From Streptomyces sp. JH14 (GTDB taxonomy: Bacteria; Actinomycetota; Actinomycetes; Streptomycetales; Streptomycetaceae): a stretch of 64,000 bases of DNA. The stretch covers positions 3,410,001-3,474,000 of the forward strand of contig NZ_JAJNEL010000001.1 in NCBI RefSeq assembly GCF_029428675.1, read 5' to 3'. The position numbers and the translations under genes were made by a program. Under the pieces are notes generated by a model. The model did not search any database and was not told where the DNA came from. It saw only the letters and a list, made by a program, of their open reading frames with translations. Positions 57,488 through 64,000 of this stretch are shown here, in pieces (the stretch's first letter is position 1; each line of letters begins with the position of its first letter).

Positions 57488-57668
57488 CGCGACACCCTCC
57501 GCCCGTCGTACACACGGCTCGACGCAGTCATCGCCCGGCCCTTCGCCGTGCGGTGGCCGCGCGGCCCGGTACACGCACTGCGCACGTGAGGAAGAGGTGT
57601 CGCGATGCCGTCGCGCACCGGCGCGCCGGACCACCTTTCCTTCGTGCCTCTGTGGAGTGATTCCTGAC

Positions 57669-58415
57669 ATGAACGTTTCCCGCCTCGCCTTCGCCGGCGG
57701 CGTCGCCGCGTCCACCGTGCTGATCCTCGCCGGCACCGCCTCCGCACATGTCAGCGTGCAACCGCAGGGCGCGGCCGCCAAGGGCGGCTACGCCACCATC
57801 AACTTCAAGGTCCCCAACGAGCGCGACGACGCCTCGACGACCAAGCTCGAAGTCAACTTCCCGACCGACCACCCGCTCGCTTCCGTGATGCCGCAGCCGG
57901 TGCCCGGCTGGAAGATCGTCGTCACCAAGAGCAAGCTCGCCAAGCCGCTCGAGGTCCACGGCAACAAGATCAACGAGGCGGTCTCCAAGGTCACCTGGAC
58001 CGCCGACGGCAGCAAGAACGACCTCGGCATCCGCCCGGGCCAGTTCCAGCAGTTCCCGCTCTCCGTCGGCCAGCTCCCCGAGGACACCGATCAGCTGGTC
58101 TTCAAGGCCATCCAGACGTACGACAACAAGGAAGTCGTGCGCTGGATCGAGGAGCAGAAGGACGGCGCGGAGGAGCCCGAGAGCCCGGCTCCGGTCCTCA
58201 AACTGACCGCCGCGACCGCTGACGAGCACGGCGCCGCCGCCGGCAAGAGCGGTGCGGCCGGCGCCGACCAGGCGAAGGACGAGCACACGGAGGCGTCGTC
58301 CGCGTCGTCCTCCTCCAGCGACACCACGGCCCGGGTCCTCGGCATCGTCGGCATCCTCATCGGCGCCGCCGGAGTGGCCTTCGGCGTCCTCGCCGGCCGT
58401 CGGCGCACCGCCTGA
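57669..58415 (+). CDS. YcnI/DUF1775 copper-binding membrane-anchored protein
   Basis: A 248-residue exported protein. Signal peptide cleavage at TASA would leave mature HVSVQPQGAAAKGGY, placing His at the new N-terminus as in the YcnI mono-histidine brace that binds Cu(II) with a conserved Trp (WKIVVTKSK). A beta-rich domain to about residue 180 is followed by a Ser/Ala linker and one C-terminal membrane helix (GIVGILIGAAGVAFGVLAG). It is the first gene of the copper cluster, 46 bp before the sco gene. Confidence 0.9.
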   Translation: MNVSRLAFAGGVAASTVLILAGTASAHVSVQPQGAAAKGGYATINFKVPNERDDASTTKLEVNFPTDHPLASVMPQPVPGWKIVVTKSKLAKPLEVHGNKINEAVSKVTWTADGSKNDLGIRPGQFQQFPLSVGQLPEDTDQLVFKAIQTYDNKEVVRWIEEQKDGAEEPESPAPVLKLTAATADEHGAAAGKSGAAGADQAKDEHTEASSASSSSSDTTARVLGIVGILIGAAGVAFGVLAGRRRTA

Positions 58416-58461
58416 CCCTCCGGCCCCACCGAAACACCGACCCACCAGGAATCAGTAATCC

Positions 58462-59112
58462 ATGCGTAAGAAGACTGTGCTGGCCGCGGCGTTCGTCACC
58501 GCGGCCGCGCTCACCCTGTCGGCCTGCGGCAGCGGCGACGACGCCGGCAAGCCCCTCGCGGACGTCTCCGCCCCGGCGCAGACCAAGGCTGCAACGGTGC
58601 TCGACCAGCCGTTCACCAAGCCCGACCTCGTCCTGACCGACACCCACGGCAGGACGTACGACCTCCGTGAGCAGACCCGGGGCAAGCCGACGCTCATCTA
58701 CTTCGGCTACACCCACTGCCCCGACGTCTGCCCGCTCATCATGAGCAACATCGCCATCGCCAAGAAGGCCCTGCCCAAGGCCGACCAGGACAAGCTCCAA
58801 GTCGTCTTCGTGACCACCGACCCCGAGCGGGACACCCCGTCCTCACTGGGGAGCTGGCTCAAGGCCCAGGACGCCTCCTTCATCGGTCTCACCGGCGCCT
58901 TCCCGACCATCCAGGCGGGCGCACGGCAGATCGGCATCGGCATAGACCCGCCGAAGAAGGAGAAGGACGGAACAATCGTCTCGATGCACGGGTCGCAGGT
59001 CATCGCGTTCTCCCCGAAGACCGACAAGGGGTACGTGCTGTACAGCGAGGACACCACGCCCGACGACTACACCAAGGACCTCCCCAAGATCATCAAGGGG
59101 GAGAACCCGTGA
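58462..59112 (+). CDS. sco: Sco-type copper chaperone lipoprotein
   Basis: A 216-residue lipoprotein (lipobox LTLSAC) with a thioredoxin-like SCO1/SenC fold. The copper ligands are present: two Cys in GYTHCPDVCPL and His in IVSMHGSQV. Sco proteins deliver copper to the CuA site of cytochrome c oxidase and, in Streptomyces lividans, are needed for morphological development under copper limitation. Its stop overlaps the next start (GTGA). Confidence 0.93.
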   Translation: MRKKTVLAAAFVTAAALTLSACGSGDDAGKPLADVSAPAQTKAATVLDQPFTKPDLVLTDTHGRTYDLREQTRGKPTLIYFGYTHCPDVCPLIMSNIAIAKKALPKADQDKLQVVFVTTDPERDTPSSLGSWLKAQDASFIGLTGAFPTIQAGARQIGIGIDPPKKEKDGTIVSMHGSQVIAFSPKTDKGYVLYSEDTTPDDYTKDLPKIIKGENP

Positions 59113-59558
59113 CCCGCCGCACCGTCCTCGCCGGCGTGCTCGCCCTCACCACCGGGCTGACGCTGGCGGGGTGCTCGTCCTCCGGAGGGGCACCCGAACT
59201 GAAGGTCACCGGCGCGTTCATGCCGCAGCCGATCAACGACATGGCAGCCGGTTTCCTCGTCGTGCAGAACAGCGGCAGCAGCTCCGACCGGCTCACCTCG
59301 GTCACCAGCCCCCTCTCGGACGACGTCACGATCCACAGGACGACGAACCAGACCATGCGCATGGTGTCCTCCTTCGAGGTGCCCGCGGGTGGCGAACTGG
59401 ATCTGGAACGCGGCGGCAACCACATCATGTTCATGAAACTCAAACAGCAGCCCAAGCAGGGCGAGAAGGTGTCCGTGGAGCTGCACTTCGAGAAGGCCGA
59501 CCCCATCAAGGTGGATCTCCCCGTGAAGGAGACCACCCACAACCCGAAGAAGCAGTGA
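59109..59558 (+). CDS. ecuC: PCuAC-family extracellular copper chaperone
   Basis: A 149-residue lipoprotein (lipobox LTLAGC) with the PCuAC/DUF461 cupredoxin-like fold. The His/Met copper motif is visible: AFMPQPINDMAAG, VTIHRTTNQTMRMV and GGNHIMFMKL. In S. lividans the equivalent protein, ECuC, receives extracellular Cu(I) and hands it to Sco. Start GTG 59109 overlaps the sco stop by 4 bp. Confidence 0.92.
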   Translation: MTRRTVLAGVLALTTGLTLAGCSSSGGAPELKVTGAFMPQPINDMAAGFLVVQNSGSSSDRLTSVTSPLSDDVTIHRTTNQTMRMVSSFEVPAGGELDLERGGNHIMFMKLKQQPKQGEKVSVELHFEKADPIKVDLPVKETTHNPKKQ

Positions 59559-59572
59559 GGGACTGACACTCC

Positions 59573-61519
59573 ATGACGGACACCGCCCCGCACTTCGGAC
59601 CGACCCCGTCCGCGTCACCGCAGCGCCGGCCACGCGCCGCCGCCGCACTCCTTGCCGCACTCCTCGGCACGGTGTTCGGCCTGCTGCTGGTGAGCGCGGC
59701 ACCCGCAACCGCGCATGCCGCGCTCACCGGGAGCGATCCGCAGGACGGGGCGGTGGTCGCCACCGCACCCACGCAGGTCACACTCACCTTCTCCGAACAG
59801 GTCGCCATGGGTGACGGTTCCATCCGGGTGCTGGACCCCAGCGGAAAACGCGCCGACACCGGCGCGGAACCACGCGATCTGCAGGGCGGCTCCACCGTGA
59901 GGTACGGCATCCCGCTGCATGCCGGGCTGCCCGACGGCACGTACACCGTGGCCTGGCAGGCCGTCTCCGCGGACAGCCACCCGGTCTCCGGCGCCTTCAC
60001 CTTCTCCATCGGCGCCCCCTCCAAGACCACCGTCGCCCTTCCGACGGAACAGGCCGGCGGCGGCCTGGTCGGCACGCTCTACGGCATCGCGCGCTATGCC
60101 GCGTACGCCGGATTCATCCTGCTGGCCGGTGGCGCGGCCTTCGTCCTCGCCTGCTGGCAGCGCGGGGCGGGGGCCCTGCCGCTGCAGCGCCTGGTCGTAC
60201 GCGGCTGGATGACGCTCACCGCGGCCACTCTGGCCATGCTCGCGCTGCGGAACCCGTACACGGGCTCCGGGAAGCTCGCGGACGCCTTCGACCTGGACGG
60301 CCTGAAGGCCGTGCTCGACACCAAAGCGGGGGCCGCCCTGGTGGCCCGGCTGCTGCTGCTCGGCGCCGCCGCACTCTTCATCGCCGTGCTGTTCGGGGCG
60401 TACGCGAAACGCGAGGACGAGCGGGAGAAGAAGGACCTCACCTTCGGGCTGGCCATCGGCGGCGCGGTCGTCGCCGCCGGGATCGCCGGTACGTGGGCGC
60501 TCGCCGAACATGCCTCCACCGGAATCCAGCCGGGCATCGCCATGCCGGTCGACGTGCTTCACCTGCTGGCCGTCGCCACCTGGCTGGGCGGCCTCGCGGC
60601 GCTGCTGGTCGCGCTGTACCGGACGCCGGACATCGGAGTCACGGCGGTACGGCGCTTCTCCCGTATCGCGTTCGGCAGCGTGCTCGTGCTCACCGCGACC
60701 GGGCTCTACCAGTCCTGGCGCCAGGTCGGTTCCTGGTCGGCGCTGACCGGGACCGCGTACGGGCAGCTGCTGCTCGTCAAGGTGGGGCTCGTCGCCGTAC
60801 TGGTCGGGGTCGCATGGATCTCGCGACGGTGGACGGCGCGGCTGACTGCGGGCACGGCGCAGGCACAGGACGAGTGCCCGGCCGACAGCGATGACGATGC
60901 CGAAGCCACTGGGGAGACTAAGTCGGCGACGGCGCCCGAGGACCCCGCACGTGCCGCCCAGCTCGCCCGGCAGAAGGCAGCCGTGGCGACCGCCACGAAG
61001 AAGCGGATCCGTGATGCCGACCCCGACCGGTCCGGGCTCCGCCGCTCGGTGCTGGCCGAAGTCGGGGTCGCGGTGGCGCTGTTGGCGGTGACCACCGTAC
61101 TGACGTCGACCGAGCCCGGACGCACCGAGGAGGAAGCGGCCCGCACCTCGACGGCTGCATCCGTGCCCGCGACCGCGGGCCCCCTTGCGGTGAGCCTGCC
61201 GTTCGACACCGGTGGCCGCAACGGCAAGGGGACGGTCCGGCTGGACATCGACCCCGGCCGTACCGGTGCCAACGGGCTGCACATCTGGATCGAGGCCCCC
61301 GACGGCCGCCCCCTGGACGTTCCCGAGGTGAAGCTCGCCTTCACCCTCACGTCCAAGGACATCGGTCCGCTGCCCGTCGTCCCCGACCGGCTCACCGAGG
61401 GGCACTGGACGGCCAGTGGCGTCCAGATCCCCATGGCGGGCAACTGGAAGATCGCGGTGACCGTGCGCACATCGGACATCGATCAGACCACCATCGGCAA
61501 GAACGTGAAGATCGGCTGA
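59573..61519 (+). CDS. CopC-CopD fusion copper-binding/transport protein
   Basis: A 648-residue membrane protein. After a signal sequence (cleavage near ATAHA) comes a CopC domain with N-terminal His (AHAALTGSDPQDG) and DSHPVSGAFTF. Eight or so helices of a CopD domain follow (residues about 165-425, with HASTGIQPG and VLHLLAVATWLGGL), then an acidic cytoplasmic loop, one more helix and an extracellular C-terminal domain (about 530-648). It is 14 bp after the PCuAC gene. Role: copper binding and uptake across the membrane. Confidence 0.9.
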   Translation: MTDTAPHFGPTPSASPQRRPRAAAALLAALLGTVFGLLLVSAAPATAHAALTGSDPQDGAVVATAPTQVTLTFSEQVAMGDGSIRVLDPSGKRADTGAEPRDLQGGSTVRYGIPLHAGLPDGTYTVAWQAVSADSHPVSGAFTFSIGAPSKTTVALPTEQAGGGLVGTLYGIARYAAYAGFILLAGGAAFVLACWQRGAGALPLQRLVVRGWMTLTAATLAMLALRNPYTGSGKLADAFDLDGLKAVLDTKAGAALVARLLLLGAAALFIAVLFGAYAKREDEREKKDLTFGLAIGGAVVAAGIAGTWALAEHASTGIQPGIAMPVDVLHLLAVATWLGGLAALLVALYRTPDIGVTAVRRFSRIAFGSVLVLTATGLYQSWRQVGSWSALTGTAYGQLLLVKVGLVAVLVGVAWISRRWTARLTAGTAQAQDECPADSDDDAEATGETKSATAPEDPARAAQLARQKAAVATATKKRIRDADPDRSGLRRSVLAEVGVAVALLAVTTVLTSTEPGRTEEEAARTSTAASVPATAGPLAVSLPFDTGGRNGKGTVRLDIDPGRTGANGLHIWIEAPDGRPLDVPEVKLAFTLTSKDIGPLPVVPDRLTEGHWTASGVQIPMAGNWKIAVTVRTSDIDQTTIGKNVKIG

Positions 61520-61527
61520 GCGGGATC

Positions 61528-62883
61528 GTGAGCGGAACCAGCATGAGCAGTGCGAACAGCAAGCGCGGCGCAAACAGCAAGAACAGCAAGGTCGGCACGG
61601 ACACCGGATCCCAGGCGGCCACGGGCGACCTCTCCCGGCGGCGGCTGCTCGGCAGCGTGGGCGCGGCCGGTGCGACCGGACTGGTGCTGGGCGCGGCCGG
61701 CGGTGCGACCGGATACGTCGCGACCCGCCCCGATGACCAGGCCGCCCTGACCACGGTCGGCTCGACCCGGGCAATGTTTCACGGGAAACACCAACCGGGG
61801 ATCACCACCCCGCTTCAGGCGCGCGGCCATCTCATCGCCTTCGATCTGGCACCTGGCGCAGGGCAGAAGGAAGCCGCCGCCCTGATGCGCCGCTGGTCCG
61901 CCGCGGCCGAGCGGCTGATGGCCGGCGAACCCACCGGCGGCAGCGAGGACGGCACGGCGCACGACACCGGGATCGCGCTGGACGCAGGTCCGTCCTCGCT
62001 GACCGTCACCTTCGGTTTCGGATACACCTTCTTCGAACGCACAGGCTTGGTGGACCATCGGCCGCCCGGGCTGGACCCACTGCCGCCGTTCTCCTCCGAC
62101 CGGCTCGACGCCAAGCGGTCCAACGGCGACCTCTGGGTACAGGTCGGTGCCGACGACGCACTCGTCGCCTTCCACGCACTGCGCGCCATCCAGAAGGAGG
62201 CCGCCACGACGGCACGGGTGCGGTGGCAGATGAACGGCTTCAACCGCACCCCGGGCGCCACGGCCGCGCCGATGACCGCCCGCAATCTGATGGGCCAGAT
62301 CGACGGCACCGGCAACCCGAAGCCCTCGGAGAGCGACTTCGACCGCCGCATCTTCGTGCCGCCGCACACAGGCGAGGGCGGCAACGCGGAGTACGCCTGG
62401 CTGGCCGGCGGCTCGTACGCGGTCGTACGACGGATCAGGATGCTGCTCGACGACTGGGAAAAGCTCCCGGTGGACGGGCAGGAGCGGGTCATAGGGCGGC
62501 GCAAGGCGGACGGTGCGCCGCTGAGCGGGGGTACCGAGACCACCGAGATGGACCTCGACAAGGCGGGCCCCGACGGCAAACTGCTGATCCCGGACAACGC
62601 CCACGCCCGGATCTCCTCCCCCGAGCGGAACAGCGGCGCGGCCATGCTGCGACGCCCCTTCTCGTACCACGACGGCATCGCGGCGGACGGCACTCCGGAC
62701 GCCGGGCTGCTGTTCATCTGCTGGCAGGCGGACCCGCTGAAGGGGTTCGTGCCCGTACAGCGCAAACTCGACCGGGGGGACGCCCTGTCGCCGTTCATCC
62801 GGCATGAGGCGAGCGGACTGTTCGCGGTACCGGGCGGCGCCGCGGCCGGGGAGTACGTGGGGCAGCGGCTGCTGGAGTCCTGA
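61528..62883 (+). CDS. dtpA: Tat-exported DyP-type heme peroxidase
   Basis: A 451-residue dye-decolourising peroxidase. The twin-arginine signal is LSRRRLLGSVGAAG, preceded by an unusually long Ser/Asn/Lys N-region (MSSANSKRGANSKNSKVGTD). Heme motifs are MGQIDGTGNPKPSE (distal Asp in GxxDG) and FSYHDGIAADG (proximal His). In S. lividans DtpA is exported beside the Sco/ECuC copper proteins and works with the copper oxidase GlxA. GTG 61528 starts 8 bp after copCD; ATG 61543 is an alternative. Confidence 0.93.
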   Translation: MSGTSMSSANSKRGANSKNSKVGTDTGSQAATGDLSRRRLLGSVGAAGATGLVLGAAGGATGYVATRPDDQAALTTVGSTRAMFHGKHQPGITTPLQARGHLIAFDLAPGAGQKEAAALMRRWSAAAERLMAGEPTGGSEDGTAHDTGIALDAGPSSLTVTFGFGYTFFERTGLVDHRPPGLDPLPPFSSDRLDAKRSNGDLWVQVGADDALVAFHALRAIQKEAATTARVRWQMNGFNRTPGATAAPMTARNLMGQIDGTGNPKPSESDFDRRIFVPPHTGEGGNAEYAWLAGGSYAVVRRIRMLLDDWEKLPVDGQERVIGRRKADGAPLSGGTETTEMDLDKAGPDGKLLIPDNAHARISSPERNSGAAMLRRPFSYHDGIAADGTPDAGLLFICWQADPLKGFVPVQRKLDRGDALSPFIRHEASGLFAVPGGAAAGEYVGQRLLES

Positions 62884-62910
62884 GCCACCGCAGCGCATTA
62901 GGGTGACGGT

Positions 62911-63846
62911 ATGTCCGCCACGCGCTACGCCTATCTCGGCCCCGAAGGCACCTTCACCGAGGTCGCCCTCCGTACGCTTCCGGAAGCCGCCACTCGGGAA
63001 CTCGTCCCGATGGTCTCCGTCCCGGCGGCTCTGGACGCGGTACGGAGCGGAGCTGCCGCGGCAGCCCTCGTACCGATCGAGAACTCCGTCGAGGGCGGCA
63101 TCACCGCGACACTCGACGAGCTGACCACCGGCGAACCGCTGATGATCTACCGCGAGGTGCTGCTCTCCATCACCTTCGCGCTGCTCGTGCGGCCCGGCAC
63201 CAAGCTGTCCGACATCAAGACGGTCACCGCGCACCCGGCCGCACAGCCGCAGGTGCGCAACTGGATGGCGGCCCATCTGCCGGAGGCTCTGTGGGAGTCG
63301 GCCGCATCCAACGCGGACGGTGCGCGGCTGGTGCAGGAGGGACGGTTCGACGCCGCCTTCGCCGGTGAGTTCGCGGCCGCGACATACGGTCTCGAACCGC
63401 TGGTGACAGAGATCCACGACGCGGAGAACGCTCAGACGCGCTTCGTCCTGGTGGGCCGTCCGGCCCGGCCGGCGGCGCCGACCGGCGCGGACAAGACGTC
63501 GGTGGTCATCTGGCTGGGCGACGACCACCCCGGTGCGCTGCTCGAACTCCTCCAGGAGTTCATGGTGCGCGGGGTGAACCTGATGCTGATCCAGTCCCGG
63601 CCGACGGGTGCGGGCATCGGGAACTACTGCTTCGCGGTGGACGCCGAGGGGCACATCGCCGACCGCCGGGTCGGCGAGGCATTGATGGGGCTGAAGCGGA
63701 TCAGCCCCAAGGTGCGGTTCCTCGGCTCGTATCCGCGGGCCGGGGTGGCGCCGGAGGACGTAGGACCGCTGCGTCCGGGGACGTCGGACGCGGACTTCAC
63801 CGATGCCTCGGACTGGCTGGCGCGGAACCAGGACGGCCGGGCCTGA
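62911..63846 (+). CDS. pheA: Prephenate dehydratase
   Basis: A 311-residue monofunctional prephenate dehydratase that makes phenylpyruvate for phenylalanine synthesis. Catalytic-domain motifs are YLGPEGTFTEVAL, VPIENSVEGGITATLD and NAQTRFVLVG (the Thr of the TRF motif). The ACT regulatory domain follows (GALLELLQEFMVRGVNLMLI, then QSRPTGAGIG, a variant of the ESRP phenylalanine-binding motif). It follows dtpA by 27 bp but belongs to a different pathway. Confidence 0.95.
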   Translation: MSATRYAYLGPEGTFTEVALRTLPEAATRELVPMVSVPAALDAVRSGAAAAALVPIENSVEGGITATLDELTTGEPLMIYREVLLSITFALLVRPGTKLSDIKTVTAHPAAQPQVRNWMAAHLPEALWESAASNADGARLVQEGRFDAAFAGEFAAATYGLEPLVTEIHDAENAQTRFVLVGRPARPAAPTGADKTSVVIWLGDDHPGALLELLQEFMVRGVNLMLIQSRPTGAGIGNYCFAVDAEGHIADRRVGEALMGLKRISPKVRFLGSYPRAGVAPEDVGPLRPGTSDADFTDASDWLARNQDGRA

Positions 63847-64000
63847 CGGTCTCGTAGGGCGGCTGGGCCTCGCAGTCTCGTGGAGCAGGTGGGGGCTGCC
63901 GCTGACGGTTGCCGGGCCCACCCGCGGAGGGCTGCTGCGTGCGCCGTGGCAGCGTGCGCGCATCACCGGTGTTATCTGCCGTTTTTCATAACCCACAGAG
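63847..64000. other. Right-edge intergenic sequence
   Basis: No gene is complete here. The last 40 bases contain GTTATCTGCCGTTTTTCATAAC, whose ends GTTAT/ATAAC are inverted, and look like the promoter region of a rightward gene outside the window. Confidence 0.3.

Noticed and set aside
55841..57781. Long minus-strand frame continuing upstream of the SpoIIAB-like gene
   Set aside because: Beyond ATG 56425 it is antisense to the membrane-protein gene; AGGAGG fixes the true start.
63960..64000. Possible riboswitch or T-box leader at the right edge
   Set aside because: Only about 40 bases are visible, with a weak inverted repeat; nothing specific can be supported.

Overview
The window looks like a core chromosomal segment of a Streptomyces species. 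Base composition is very GC-rich with strong third-position GC, GTG starts are common, and the gene content is streptomycete: SigN/SigF-type sporulation sigma factors, an SSI-type protease inhibitor, SpoIIAB-like ATPases, a SpoIIE-like phosphatase, a DyP peroxidase/copper cluster and a pSAM2-type integrative element. Gene order from the sigma-factor pair at the left to the Sco/DtpA/pheA genes at the right resembles, from memory only, the SCO4035-SCO3962 part of the S. coelicolor map.

Left part (1-20 kb): the 3' end of a sigN-like gene and sigF; a palindromic MITE-like repeat, with a shortened relative at 8.7 kb; a lipoprotein; a MarR-MFS-YceI group in which both the transporter and the YceI protein carry carboxypeptidase-regulatory-like domains; an F420/FMN oxidoreductase and a 2-hydroxyacid dehydrogenase; an MFS-TetR drug-export pair with a three-copy operator; a secreted EEP-family phosphatase; and a leftward unit of OmpR regulator, sensor kinase, GT2-GtrA glycosyltransferase and GT39-like glycosyltransferase, with matching repeat sites at two promoters. 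An amidohydrolase and a DUF2797 protein follow.

20.0-30.8 kb is an actinomycete integrative and conjugative element (AICE) inserted in the 3' end of a tRNA-Arg(ACG) gene. It has 44-bp identical att repeats, internal Int arm-type repeats, tyrosine integrase, excisionase, RepSA-type initiator (with a TTA codon), FtsK/TraB-like transfer ATPase, spread genes, a GntR-type repressor with a triple operator, NUDIX, GNAT and lipoprotein cargo, and an unusual 150-nt palindrome.

30.8-52 kb: tRNA-Arg and tRNA-Ser genes, the protease inhibitor, a 1337-residue PAS protein that looks like a dead histidine kinase fused to two atypical receivers, an acyl-CoA synthetase, a SigE-family sigma factor, a five-gene translationally coupled operon matching the mycobacterial igr steroid side-chain genes (FadE29, ChsH2, FadE28, ChsH1, Ltp2), a prim-pol protein, tRNA-Ser(TGA), HtrA protease, GDPD, a SpoIIAB-like ATPase, a SEC-C protein and a second prim-pol protein that has lost its acidic motif.

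52-64 kb: a GAF/SpoIIE phosphatase with a tiny overlapping leader ORF, aminopeptidase P, another SpoIIAB-like ATPase, a membrane protein, the extracellular copper operon (YcnI, Sco, PCuAC, CopC-CopD, Tat-exported DyP peroxidase) and pheA. Functional names rest on recognised motifs and remembered families; no database search was run.
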